64,000 bases of DNA from Adhaeribacter soli (GTDB lineage: Bacteria > Bacteroidota > Bacteroidia > Cytophagales > Hymenobacteraceae): positions 558,001-622,000 of the forward strand of contig NZ_VTWT01000002.1 in NCBI RefSeq assembly GCF_008727925.1. Direction: 5' to 3'. The position numbers and the translations under genes are program-made. This document shows positions 34,666-42,850 of this stretch, piece after piece; the first letter of the stretch is position 1, and each line of letters starts with the position of its first letter. Below the pieces are notes generated by a model, which saw only the letters and a program-made list of their open reading frames with translations, was not told the origin of the DNA and ran no database searches.

Positions 34666-35913
34666 ATGGCAGAAATTAAAAAAGCAGCAGAAGTAAAGCA
34701 TCCGGCCAATCCGGTGCACGGTTCGCTTCAGGTTGCCGATTCCTTTAATAACGAACTTACCACGCTGAACCTGGGGCCAACGCACCCGGCCACGCACGGT
34801 ATTTTCCAGAATATTCTTCAGATGGACGGTGAGAAGATCGTTTCGGGCGTGCCCACGATCGGCTACATTCACCGGGCCTTCGAAAAAATTGCCGAGCGAC
34901 GTCCGTTCTACCAGATCACGCCGCTTACCGACCGCATGAATTACTGCTCCGCTCCTATCAACAATATGGGCTGGTGGATGACGGTAGAAAAACTGCTGGG
35001 GGTAAAAACGCCGAAACGGGCCGATTACATCCGGGTTATTGCCATGGAACTGGCGCGGATTGCCGACCACCTGATCTGTAACTCCATTCTGGGTGTGGAT
35101 ACCGGAGCATTTACCGGCTTCCTTTACGTGTTCCAGGAACGCGAAAAGATCTACGAGATTTACGAAGAGATCTGCGGTTCCCGCTTAACTACCAATATGG
35201 GCCGCATCGGCGGTATGGAGCGCGACCTTTCGCCGGCGGCTATTGCCAAGCTCCGTACTTTCCTGAAAGATTTCCCGAAAGTGTGGGCCGAGTTCGAGAC
35301 CATGTTCAACCGCAACCGCATTTTCATGGACCGTACGCAAAACGTAGGTCCGATTACCGCGGAGCGCGCCCTGAACTACGGCTTTACCGGACCGAACCTG
35401 CGCGCTGCCGGGGTAGACTACGATGTGCGCGTAATGAACCCGTATTCTTCTTACCAGGATTTCGAATTCGACATTCCGGTGGGCAGCAACGGCGATACCT
35501 ACGACCGCTTCATGGTGCGGAACGAAGAAGTTTGGCAGAGCTTACGCATCATAAACCAGGCCCTGGATAACCTGCCTGAAGGACCTTTCCACGCCGATGC
35601 GCCGGAATATTATTTACCGGCCAAGCAGCAGGTTTACCGCAACATGGAAGCCCTCATCTACCACTTCAAAATCGTGATGGGTGAAATCGAGGCGCCGGTT
35701 GGCGAAGTTTATCATTCGGTGGAAGGTGGCAACGGCGAATTAGGTTTCTACCTGATCTCCGACGGCGGCCGTACCCCGTATCGTCTGCACTTCCGCCGCC
35801 CTTGCTATATTTACTATCAGGCTTACCCGGAGATGGTGGTTGGCACCTCGCTGTCCGATGCCATTGTGATCCTGAGCTCGATGAACGTAATTGCCGGCGA
35901 ATTAGACGCTTAA
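34666..35913 (+). CDS. nuoD: NADH-quinone oxidoreductase subunit D
   Basis: 415 residues, the 49-kDa-type subunit that forms the quinone pocket with NuoB and derives from NiFe hydrogenase large subunits. The conserved G-P-T-H-P-A-T-H-G and I-G-Y-I-H-R lie near the N-terminus (quinone-pocket His and Tyr region). Y-H-S-V-E-G-G-N-G-E-L-G and the C-terminal D-A-I-V-I-L-S-S-M-N are also present. As in all complex I, the hydrogenase metal-ligand Cys pairs are absent. An N-terminal extension of about 30 charged residues precedes the core. Repeats flank the gene on both sides. Confidence 0.95.
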   Translation: MAEIKKAAEVKHPANPVHGSLQVADSFNNELTTLNLGPTHPATHGIFQNILQMDGEKIVSGVPTIGYIHRAFEKIAERRPFYQITPLTDRMNYCSAPINNMGWWMTVEKLLGVKTPKRADYIRVIAMELARIADHLICNSILGVDTGAFTGFLYVFQEREKIYEIYEEICGSRLTTNMGRIGGMERDLSPAAIAKLRTFLKDFPKVWAEFETMFNRNRIFMDRTQNVGPITAERALNYGFTGPNLRAAGVDYDVRVMNPYSSYQDFEFDIPVGSNGDTYDRFMVRNEEVWQSLRIINQALDNLPEGPFHADAPEYYLPAKQQVYRNMEALIYHFKIVMGEIEAPVGEVYHSVEGGNGELGFYLISDGGRTPYRLHFRRPCYIYYQAYPEMVVGTSLSDAIVILSSMNVIAGELDA

Positions 35914-35917
35914 TAAT

Positions 35918-36009
35918 AGTTATGAGTTAAGAGTTATGAGTTTAAAGTTTATTGATTCCTGAATCCTTAGATCTTCAACTCATAACTTTTAACTCTAAAC
36001 TCATAACTA
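35918..36009. repeat. AACTCATAA-word inverted repeat before nuoE
   Basis: GTTATGAGTTAAGAGTTATG (35919-35938) follows the nuoD stop. The complement-like AACTCATAACTTTTAACTC and AAACTCATAAC at 35975-36007 stand directly before the nuoE ATG at 36016. A word of this type also occurs before pruA. Confidence 0.85.
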
Positions 36010-36015
36010 ATAAAA

Positions 36016-36525
36016 ATGGTTGAAATTAAAGATAAAGCGGACGTAAAGTTTTCTGAAGCCGCTCAAAAAGAAATAGAACGCTACATCAGCCACTACCCTG
36101 CCGATCGTAAAAAATCAGCGTTGCTGCCGGTGCTGCACATTGCCCAGGCAGAGTTTGGCGGTTGGGTAAGCCCGGCCGTGCAGGATAAGGTAGCGGAGAT
36201 TTTAGGCATTGAACCGATCGAGGTGTACGAGGTATCTACTTTCTACACCATGTTCAATTTAAAGCCGGTTGGCAAGCACGTACTCGAAGTTTGCCGCACC
36301 GGACCTTGCATGCTGCGCGGCGCCGATCAGCTGATCGAGCACATCGAGAACCGCATTGGCTGCAAAGTTGGCGAAACCTCCCCGGATGGCATGTTCACCC
36401 TGAAAACCGTGGAATGCTTGGCCGCCTGCGGCATGGGCCCGATGCTTCAGATTCAGGAAAAATATTACGAAAACCTCGATACGGAAAGCATGGACAAACT
36501 GCTCGACGATCTGCGGAAGCAGTAG
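36016..36525 (+). CDS. nuoE: NADH-quinone oxidoreductase subunit E
   Basis: 169 residues, the 24-kDa-type thioredoxin-like subunit that carries [2Fe-2S] cluster N1a. The four ligands Cys93 and Cys98 (V-C-R-T-G-P-C) and Cys134 and Cys138 (E-C-L-A-A-C-G) are in place. The N-terminal helical bundle (P-A-D-R-K-K-S-A-L-L-P-V-L) is complete. It works with NuoF in the NADH-oxidising module. Confidence 0.95.
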   Translation: MVEIKDKADVKFSEAAQKEIERYISHYPADRKKSALLPVLHIAQAEFGGWVSPAVQDKVAEILGIEPIEVYEVSTFYTMFNLKPVGKHVLEVCRTGPCMLRGADQLIEHIENRIGCKVGETSPDGMFTLKTVECLAACGMGPMLQIQEKYYENLDTESMDKLLDDLRKQ

Positions 36526-36577
36526 TTCGGGTAGCTGGTATCAGGTAGCAGGATTTTAATATTGCTGGCCATCCGAT

Positions 36578-36842
36578 TACTGGTCATCCCGAGCTTGTCG
36601 AGGGAACTTATGAGACCAGATTTTGCGAGGAAACGCTAGCATTTAAGCTGAAAAAGTGAGTTGTTGGTGAAAACACCAACAACGGCGGAAAAGTGAAACG
36701 ATATCGTTTTCAGCAAACCAGAAAAGCTACCTGAAAACAGTAGCCTTTTCAACCGAAAAACTTAAAACTGAATTCCCGGCAGGGAAAATTTGAATATAAT
36801 TTTAAAGTCTTGATACTTGTATCCTGATACTTGTGTCTAAGC
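36578..36842. repeat. Gap nuoE-nuoF: hairpin, half-element and TGATACTTG tract
   Basis: The 329-base gap contains three items. A half-site GGTCATCCCGAGC (36580-36592) is related to the TGTCAT elements. A perfect 10-bp hairpin GTTGTTGGTG-AAAA-CACCAACAAC lies at 36660-36683. A tract GTCTTGATACTTGTATCCTG (from 36808) lies close to the nuoF start. The same TGATACTTGTGTC word is repeated before nuoM. A weak hairpin of the array-terminator kind (AAAAGCTACC / GTAGCCTTTT) lies at about 36722-36751. Confidence 0.7.
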
Positions 36843-36854
36843 ACCGCGAAAACA

Positions 36855-38198
36855 ATGGGACTTAAAATATTAACCGAACATATTAACGTACCGGGAATAA
36901 ACACCTACGAAACCTACCGCAAAATGGGAGGTTACCGCTCGGTGGAAAAAGCCCTGAAAACCATGACGCCTGAAGAAGTGGTGGAAGAGGTGAAGAAATC
37001 CGGTCTGCGTGGTCGTGGAGGTGCAGGCTTCCCGACGGGTATGAAGTGGAGCTTCCTGGCAAAACCGGAAGGCAAGCCGCGCTACCTCGTTTGCAACGCC
37101 GACGAATCGGAGCCGGGTACTTTCAAGGACCGCGTGCTGATGGAAAAGATCCCGCACGCGCTGATTGAAGGGATGATCACTTCCAGCTATGCACTGGGCG
37201 CCAGAACTTCTTACATCTACATCCGCGGCGAGCTGATGTTCGTGTTGCGGATTCTGGAAAAAGCAATTGCCGAAGCGTATGCAAATGGTATGCTGGGCGA
37301 AAATATTCTGGGTTCCGGTTACTCTTTAGACTTACACGTGCACCCGGGTGGTGGCGCTTATATTTGCGGCGAGGAAACTGCTTTGTTGGAATCGTTGGAA
37401 GGTAAACGCGGTAACCCACGGAACAAACCGCCTTTCCCGGCCGTCTGGGGCCTTTACGGTTGCCCGACCGTGGTAAACAACGTGGAATCCATTGCTACTG
37501 TGCCGTGGATCGTGAACAACACCGGCGACGAATACGCAAAAATCGGCGTAGGCCGCTCCACCGGAACGAAGCTTATCTCTGCTTCGGGTCACATCAACAA
37601 ACCGGGCGTTTACGAAATTGAATTAGGCTTACCGGTAGCAGAATTCCTGTACTCCGACGAATATTGTGGCGGTATCTGGAAAAACCGGAAATTCAAGGCC
37701 GTAGTGGCCGGTGGTTCTTCGGTGCCGATCCTACCGGGTGAATTATTCCTGAAAACGGCGGAAGGTACGCCGCGCGTGATGACCTACGAATCGCTTTCCG
37801 AAGGTGGTTTTGTGAGTGGCACGATGCTCGGTTCCGGCGGTTTCATTGTAATGGACGATACTACCTGTATTGTGCGCAACACGTGGAACTTCTCCCGCTT
37901 CTACCACCACGAGTCCTGCGGCCAGTGCTCGCCTTGCCGCGAAGGTACCGGCTGGATGGAAAAAGTGCTTCACCGTTTAGAGCACGGTCACGGCTCCATG
38001 CACGATATTGATCTTCTGGTTAGCATTTCAAAACAGATTGAAGGAAATACCATTTGCCCACTCGGCGATGCAGCAGCCTGGCCGGTTGCCAGTGCGGTGC
38101 GTCACTTCCGCGAGGAATTCGAGTGGCACGTGAAACATCCGGAAGAAGCTGCTAAACCTGGTGCCGTTTTCCGCAAGGAAGCCGGGGTATTGGTTTAA
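36855..38198 (+). CDS. nuoF: NADH-quinone oxidoreductase subunit F (NADH- and FMN-binding)
   Basis: 447 residues from the ATG at 36855. An in-frame ATG 24 bases upstream would add eight residues and lies in the repeat tract, so I prefer the inner start. The FMN/NADH motif G-R-G-G-A-G-F-P is at 53-60, the nucleotide loop N-A-D-E-S-E-P-G-T at 81-89, and the [4Fe-4S] N3 ligands are Cys355, Cys358, Cys361 (E-S-C-G-Q-C-S-P-C-R-E-G) and Cys401. It oxidises NADH and feeds electrons into the iron-sulfur chain. Confidence 0.95.
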   Translation: MGLKILTEHINVPGINTYETYRKMGGYRSVEKALKTMTPEEVVEEVKKSGLRGRGGAGFPTGMKWSFLAKPEGKPRYLVCNADESEPGTFKDRVLMEKIPHALIEGMITSSYALGARTSYIYIRGELMFVLRILEKAIAEAYANGMLGENILGSGYSLDLHVHPGGGAYICGEETALLESLEGKRGNPRNKPPFPAVWGLYGCPTVVNNVESIATVPWIVNNTGDEYAKIGVGRSTGTKLISASGHINKPGVYEIELGLPVAEFLYSDEYCGGIWKNRKFKAVVAGGSSVPILPGELFLKTAEGTPRVMTYESLSEGGFVSGTMLGSGGFIVMDDTTCIVRNTWNFSRFYHHESCGQCSPCREGTGWMEKVLHRLEHGHGSMHDIDLLVSISKQIEGNTICPLGDAAAWPVASAVRHFREEFEWHVKHPEEAAKPGAVFRKEAGVLV

Positions 38199-38240
38199 AG
38201 AAATAAAGTAAAACGAAACTTAACCAGATTGTCATTTGCC

Positions 38241-38264
38241 GATGTTGGTGTTTTCACCAACATC
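38241..38264. repeat. Hairpin GATGTTGGTG/CACCAACATC
   Basis: A perfect 10-bp stem with loop TTTT lies after nuoF. It shares the GTTGGTG/CACCAAC core with the hairpin at 36660-36683 before nuoF, so nuoF is bracketed by two related palindromes. Confidence 0.8.
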
Positions 38265-38284
38265 CGTACTGCAGTTATTAAACT

Positions 38285-38381
38285 TGTCATTCTGAGCTTT
38301 AGCGAAGAAACTCGTCGGAGTTTAGTAGAAAGCTTACTACCGGCTGCCGACGAGGTCCTTCGCTGGCGCTCAGGATGACAG
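38285..38381. repeat. TGTCAT-ended MITE-like inverted repeat, copy 2
   Basis: TGTCATTCTGAGCTTTAGCG at the left end and, read on the other strand from the right end, CTGTCATCCTGAGCGCCAGC form the outer arms. The inner parts read ACTCGTCGG and CCGACGAGG. Same family as 4611-4739 and 62881-63032. It lies inside the nuo operon between nuoF and nuoG. Confidence 0.8.
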
Positions 38382-38504
38382 AAAATAGTTAAAGGTTAGT
38401 TTTACAAAGAAAAACGGTAGGTTTGGTGCTGAGAAAGCAAAGAGCTTACTGCAGATTAAATAAATAGATTACAGTTTTGCCGTTAGGAAATTGTTCGGGT
38501 TAAG

Positions 38505-38541
38505 ATTTCGAACAACGAATAACGAGCAACGAACAACGAAT
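38505..38541 (+). repeat. CGAACAA-word tract before nuoG
   Basis: Five words of CGAACAA/CGAATAA/CGAGCAA type run up to 6 bases before the nuoG ATG. The same word precedes nuoD. No long complementary tract is evident after nuoF. Confidence 0.8.
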
Positions 38542-38546
38542 AAAAA

Positions 38547-39563
38547 ATGGCTAAAATAACTTTCGACGGTATTGAGGTGGAAGTGCCGGATGGCACCACG
38601 ATCCTGAATGCTGCCCGCCAGATTGGTGGCAAGGTGGTACCGCCTGCCATGTGCTACTATACGCCTTTACAAGGCAGTGGCGGTAAATGCCGTGCCTGTC
38701 TTGTAAAAGTAACCGCCGGTTCTGCCAAAGACCCGCGCCCGATGCCGAAACTGGTTGCGTCCTGCGTAACCCCGGTTCAGGACGGTATGGTGGTAGAAAA
38801 CACGCTTTCTGAGCAAGTACTGGAAGCCCGCAAAGGCGTGGTGGAAATGTTGCTGATCAATCACCCGCTCGATTGCCCGGTTTGCGATCAGGCCGGCGAG
38901 TGCGACCTGCAGAACTTCTCTTACGAGCACGGCACTTCCGGAACCCGTTACGAAGAAGAACGCCGCACATTCGACAAGATCGATATCGGTCCGTTGATCC
39001 AGCTGCACATGACGCGTTGCATTTTGTGCTATCGTTGCGTGTACACCGCCAATCAGTTAACGGATAAGCGCGTGCACGGCGTACTGGGCCGCGGCGATGC
39101 CGCTGAGATCGGAACGTACATCGAGAACTCCCTGGAAAACGAATTCATTGGGAACGTGATCGATGTTTGTCCGGTAGGCGCTTTAACGGATAAGACTTTC
39201 CGCTTTAAGAACCGTGTTTGGTTTACGAAGCCTTTGGATGCCCACCGCAACTGCGAAGACCCGAAATGCTGCGGCAAAGTAGTGCTCTGGACCCGCGGCG
39301 AAGAAGTGCTGCGCGTAACGGCCCGCAAAAACGAATACGGCGAAGTAGAACAGTTCATCTGCAATACCTGCCGCTTCGATAAAAAGGAAATGAGCGACTG
39401 GACCGTGGAAGGACCGCGTCACATTGCCCGTGCTTCCGTAATTGCGGCAAACCACTACGAACTGCCGGTAATTAACCCGCACGTAGTTTCTGATCTGCCG
39501 GAACACGTAGTTGATACGCCGGCTGGCCCTGCCAGTATTCCAACCAGCAATCCCGGTCAGTAA
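38547..39563 (+). CDS. nuoG: Short NuoG: iron-sulfur subunit of complex I without molybdopterin-like domain
   Basis: 338 residues. The N-terminal part is a normal NuoG iron-sulfur module. [2Fe-2S] N1b has Cys36, 48, 51 and 73. The His-ligated N4/N5-type cluster has His106, Cys110, Cys113 and Cys119. A further [4Fe-4S] cluster has Cys158, 161, 164 and 208. Further Cys at 236, 241, 242, 272 and 275 could bind one more cluster. The roughly 550-residue molybdopterin-oxidoreductase-like C-terminal half of typical NuoG (about 900 residues in E. coli) is absent, and the frame ends cleanly after a Pro-rich tail. Short forms occur in other Bacteroidota to my knowledge, so this is probably lineage-typical, not damage. 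Confidence 0.9.
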   Translation: MAKITFDGIEVEVPDGTTILNAARQIGGKVVPPAMCYYTPLQGSGGKCRACLVKVTAGSAKDPRPMPKLVASCVTPVQDGMVVENTLSEQVLEARKGVVEMLLINHPLDCPVCDQAGECDLQNFSYEHGTSGTRYEEERRTFDKIDIGPLIQLHMTRCILCYRCVYTANQLTDKRVHGVLGRGDAAEIGTYIENSLENEFIGNVIDVCPVGALTDKTFRFKNRVWFTKPLDAHRNCEDPKCCGKVVLWTRGEEVLRVTARKNEYGEVEQFICNTCRFDKKEMSDWTVEGPRHIARASVIAANHYELPVINPHVVSDLPEHVVDTPAGPASIPTSNPGQ

Positions 39564-39566
39564 AAT

Positions 39567-39655
39567 AGAATAAAGTAAAAAGAGCAAGGATAAAAGATGA
39601 TCGGCAATTTTAATAAGATTAATCTTTCTACTTTTATCCTTCTTCCTTTATCATA
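39567..39655. repeat. GGATAAAAG-word inverted repeat before nuoH
   Basis: AAAAAGAGCAAGGATAAAAG after nuoG (39577-39596) is mirrored by CTACTTTTATCCTTCTTCC (39628-39646), which ends shortly before the nuoH ATG. A different word from the nuoD/nuoE gaps but the same arrangement. Confidence 0.78.
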
Positions 39656-39662
39656 AAAAAGT

Positions 39663-40760
39663 ATGGAATTCCTGTTAAACCCATTCTCCATAAATGCCCT
39701 GATCATCCTGGCGATCTTCGGGCTAACGCTGTTTATTGCTACCTACTGCACCTATGCGGAACGGAAGATTGCAGCCTTTATTCAGGACCGCGTTGGTCCG
39801 AACCGGGCGGGGCCGCTTGGTCTGGCTCAGCCGCTGGCCGATGCCGTAAAAATGTTCTTCAAAGAAGAATTTATTCCGGCCAATGCGCATAAGTTCCTGT
39901 TCGTAGCGGGTCCTTCCCTGGCAATGCTTACGGCTTGTATGAGCTCGGCGGTAATTCCGTTCGGCAATACCTTAATAATTGATGGTGTTGGCGAAATTCG
40001 CTTACAGGGCATTGAAGTAAACATCGGCATGCTGTACATTTTTGGTGTAGTGGCATTGGGCGTTTATGGCATCATGATCGGTGGCTGGGCTTCGAACAAC
40101 AAGTTCTCTTTATTAGGCGCTATCCGGGCAGCTTCGCAAAATATCAGTTATGAACTGGCCATGGGCCTTTCCATTATTGCCATTCTGATGATGTCGGGTT
40201 CGCTTTCGTTGCGGGAAATTACCCTGCAGCAAGGCGGCAGTTTCTTAGGAATCTCCGGCCTGGACTGGAATATTTTCTACCAGCCCTTGGGCTTCATTAT
40301 TTTCTTAACCTGTGCTTTTGCCGAAACCAACCGTACGCCTTTCGACTTACCGGAATGCGAAACCGAGCTGATCGGCGGTTACCACACCGAATATTCGGCC
40401 ATGAAACTGGGCTTGTACCTGTTTGCGGAATACGTGAATATTATTGTGGCTTCGGCGGTAATGAGCGTGCTATATTTCGGTGGATTCAACTTCCCGGGCC
40501 AGGAGTGGTTAAGAGCAAATATTGCCTCCGACCCTACTCTGGCGCACAACCTGGTAACGATTATCGGTACGGTGGTGTTCTTCGGTAAGATCTTCGCCTT
40601 CATCTTCTTCTTTATGTGGGTGCGCTGGACCTTGCCACGTTTCCGCTACGACCAGTTAATGCACCTAGGCTGGAAGATACTGATTCCGTTGGCGATGATC
40701 AACGTAGTGCTAACCGGAGCAGCGATCCTGTTCTGGCCGCAACTGAAAGCAATGTTTTAA
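39663..40760 (+). CDS. nuoH: NADH-quinone oxidoreductase subunit H
   Basis: 365 residues with about eight membrane helices. This subunit joins the membrane arm to the peripheral arm and shapes the quinone entry. Conserved loops Y-A-E-R-K-I-A-A, Q-D-R-V-G-P-N-R-A-G-P and A-E-T-N-R-T-P-F-D-L-P-E are present in order. The nuoI start lies only 22 bases after its stop. Confidence 0.95.
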   Translation: MEFLLNPFSINALIILAIFGLTLFIATYCTYAERKIAAFIQDRVGPNRAGPLGLAQPLADAVKMFFKEEFIPANAHKFLFVAGPSLAMLTACMSSAVIPFGNTLIIDGVGEIRLQGIEVNIGMLYIFGVVALGVYGIMIGGWASNNKFSLLGAIRAASQNISYELAMGLSIIAILMMSGSLSLREITLQQGGSFLGISGLDWNIFYQPLGFIIFLTCAFAETNRTPFDLPECETELIGGYHTEYSAMKLGLYLFAEYVNIIVASAVMSVLYFGGFNFPGQEWLRANIASDPTLAHNLVTIIGTVVFFGKIFAFIFFFMWVRWTLPRFRYDQLMHLGWKILIPLAMINVVLTGAAILFWPQLKAMF

Positions 40761-40782
40761 ATTTTAACCTGAAAGGCGCATT

Positions 40783-41322
40783 ATGCAACCTTTATCGAAT
40801 AGAGTAAAAAAGCTGGAAAAGAAACCGATGACGCTCGCGGAACGCGCGTATTTACCGGCCATTTTCCAGGGACTTTCCATTACCTTACGCCACTTTTTCA
40901 AGAAAAAAGCTACCGTTCAGTACCCGGAAGTAGAACGCCCGATGAGCAATGTGTTCCGGGGCCTGCACGTGCTGAAGCGCGATGAGCAGAACCGCGAACG
41001 CTGCACGGCCTGTGGTCTTTGTGCCGTAGCCTGTCCGGCGGAAGCGATCACGATCGTGGCCGGCGAGCGCCTGAAAGGCGAAGAGCATTTGTACCGGGAA
41101 GAGAAATACGCGGTTACCTACGAGGTGAACATGTTGCGCTGCATTTTCTGTGGTCTGTGCGAGGAAGCTTGCCCGAAAGAAGCGGTTTTCCTGCAGAACA
41201 ACAAAATTGCGCCGCCGCGTTACGAGCGCGAAGAATTCATCTACGGCAAAGACCGTCTACTGGAGCCGCTCAACACCGAAACGCACAAAAACACGAAAGA
41301 CAATATCAACTATCAGTATTAA
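40783..41322 (+). CDS. nuoI: NADH-quinone oxidoreductase subunit I (two [4Fe-4S] clusters)
   Basis: 179 residues. Two ferredoxin motifs are complete: Cys74, 77, 80 and 84, and Cys120, 123, 126 and 130. Each motif's first three Cys with the other motif's last hold clusters N6a and N6b, which lead electrons to N2 in NuoB. An amphipathic N-terminal helix (A-Y-L-P-A-I-F-Q-G-L-S-I-T-L) binds the membrane surface. The C-terminal tail is long and charged. Confidence 0.94.
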   Translation: MQPLSNRVKKLEKKPMTLAERAYLPAIFQGLSITLRHFFKKKATVQYPEVERPMSNVFRGLHVLKRDEQNRERCTACGLCAVACPAEAITIVAGERLKGEEHLYREEKYAVTYEVNMLRCIFCGLCEEACPKEAVFLQNNKIAPPRYEREEFIYGKDRLLEPLNTETHKNTKDNINYQY

Positions 41323-41324
41323 CT

Positions 41325-41466
41325 ATAGTGATTAGTGAATAATGATTAGTGATTAGTAATTCAGATATTAAATTAGACTTTTTGGCCCTAGATCTTAGCG
41401 TTTTCAAGTTTTAAAATGTCCTGACTTATTAACTACTAATCACTAATCACTAATCATTAATCACTA
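41325..41466. repeat. TAATCAC-word inverted repeat before nuoJ
   Basis: AGTGATTAGTGAATAATGAT (from 41326) and GATTAGTGATTAGTAATTC after nuoI are mirrored by ACTAATCACTAATCACTAAT (from 41434) and CATTAATCACTAA, ending 6 bases before the nuoJ ATG. Arms of 35-40 bases surround a 65-base centre. Confidence 0.88.
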
Positions 41467-41471
41467 AAAAG

Positions 41472-41984
41472 ATGATCCAGAACGTTTTCTACTTTCTTAC
41501 TTTTCTTACCCTGATCAGTGCCTGTATGGTTGTGTTTTCCCGCAACCCGGTTTATTCGGTGCTATTCCTGATCCTGACCTTTTTCTCGATCTCGGGCCAC
41601 TATATTTTGCTGAATGCCCAGTTCCTGGCGGCGGTAAACATTATTGTGTACGCCGGGGCGATCATGGTACTGTTCCTGTTCGTGATCATGTTCCTGAACC
41701 TGAACAAAGAAACGGAAACCCAAAAATCGAATATATCGAAATTTGCCGCCGTAATTGCGGGGGGACTTCTGATGGTAGTAATGGTGGCAGCCCTGAAAGA
41801 TGTTGATGCCGGAACGTATACCGAAGCAGGTTTCAACTCTCAGATCGGGATGGTGCAGAACCTGGGCATGGTACTTTTCAAAAACTATTTGCTACCGTTC
41901 GAATTGGCTTCGGTGCTGTTCTTAGTGGCCATGGCTGGTGCGGTAATGCTGGGCAAAAAGGAAACCGGCGAACGTCATTTCTAA
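41472..41984 (+). CDS. nuoJ: NADH-quinone oxidoreductase subunit J
   Basis: 170 residues with five hydrophobic helices. The conserved third-helix region V-Y-A-G-A-I-M-V-L-F-L-F-V-I-M-F, with the pi-bulge Tyr/Gly, is present. The middle of the membrane arm depends on it for coupling. The gene ends the first half of the nuo cluster, as a terminator follows 20 bases later. Confidence 0.93.
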   Translation: MIQNVFYFLTFLTLISACMVVFSRNPVYSVLFLILTFFSISGHYILLNAQFLAAVNIIVYAGAIMVLFLFVIMFLNLNKETETQKSNISKFAAVIAGGLLMVVMVAALKDVDAGTYTEAGFNSQIGMVQNLGMVLFKNYLLPFELASVLFLVAMAGAVMLGKKETGERHF

Positions 41985-42004
41985 GAGATAAATACAAACG
42001 AATT

Positions 42005-42038
42005 AAAGCCGGTTGCTGAAAAGTAACCGGCTTTTTCA
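42005..42038 (+). terminator. Intrinsic terminator after nuoJ
   Basis: AAAGCCGGTT (42005-42014) pairs perfectly with AACCGGCTTT (42025-42034), followed by more T. It would end or attenuate transcription between nuoJ and nuoK. Confidence 0.85.
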
Positions 42039-42163
42039 TTTATGGCGAAGCTGACCCGTACGGCTGTTTTATTTTGGCGGATTCTCCCCTTGAGCATAAA
42101 GCTGAGTGTTTAAACTTGCTGATTTTACCAAATAACGTTTCCCCCCAATGTTTGCCGTAAACC

Positions 42164-42310
42164 CCGGCCTGTCCCCTGACAGGCCGGACTATCGATGCTC
42201 CATTCGGGTAGTCAACCCACCAGACGATTTACTTTTATTAACGGCTTAATGGAAGCGTCTGCACAATGCTCAATACTGCAGTGCTTCCGGCCTGTCAGGG
42301 GACAGGCCGG
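42164..42310. repeat. Pair of CCGGCCTGTC palindromes in inverted orientation
   Basis: CCGGCCTGTC-CCCT-GACAGGCCGG (42164-42187) is itself a hairpin, and its reverse complement, CCGGCCTGTC-AGGG-GACAGGCCGG, lies at 42287-42310. The 26-base units including the outer CC/GG can pair with each other or fold alone. The 99 bases between are non-coding. Confidence 0.85.
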
Positions 42311-42433
42311 GGTAGAGAGATACAGGCCAAGGTGAACCAATTAGACAAGCCTCCATAAAGCCATCGAATAGCAGCTTATTTACACCTTAGCTGAACCTGA
42401 TCCTACCCCATAGAATATTGAATTAAAAAAATT

Positions 42434-42588
42434 CATTGCCGTCTGCTTTAGCTGACGGATAAGAGGCGATATTTTGAATGGCTTTAGCTTAAATTTTATT
42501 GCTGTTCAGGATTTTAAAGCCAGGAAACATTTGGCTAAAGCCGAAAATTATAAACTTCGTGAACCGTCAGCTAAAGCAGACGGCAATG
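42434..42588. repeat. 25-bp perfect inverted repeat
   Basis: CATTGCCGTCTGCTTTAGCT plus GACGG (42434-42458) has its perfect complement at 42564-42588, around 105 bases. GGCTTTAGC occurs again inside at about 42480 and 42645, hinting at a decayed second copy. Non-coding, inside the nuo cluster. Confidence 0.85.
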
Positions 42589-42764
42589 AAACAGCATAAC
42601 TTAGCAATCCCTTTGCCAGCTTTTGGCTATGAACCAGTATGTAGGCTTTAGCCAGGGACGATACTGCAGGGGTAAAACACGGGTTTGCCTTCCTTACTGC
42701 ACCCGAATTCAAACCAATCACCCACTGAAAAAAGCTGTTCACCCGAAAGAAGATTGCCTAATAA

Positions 42765-42796
42765 TTGTGTAAAATTGAAAAATGCGGATAACTTTG
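42765..42796 (+). promoter_or_regulatory. Second promoter of the nuo cluster, before nuoK
   Basis: TTG at 42765-42767, a 21-base spacer and TAACTTTG at 42789-42796 match the Bacteroidota consensus. The nuoK ATG is 55 bases downstream. With the terminator after nuoJ this implies that nuoKLMN is a separate transcription unit. Confidence 0.62.
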
Positions 42797-42850
42797 CGGC
42801 TTAATTTGCAACAGTTAAATCCTGGGTAACCGCGCAAGCGATTATTACTT

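Noticed and set aside
36831-36854. Upstream start for nuoF
   Set aside because: The extra eight residues come from the TGATACTTGTGTC repeat tract; the family starts at the ATG at 36855.
38547-39563. Short nuoG as a broken pseudogene
   Set aside because: All cluster ligands are present and the frame ends cleanly. No remnant of the molybdopterin half follows, and short forms are known in the phylum.
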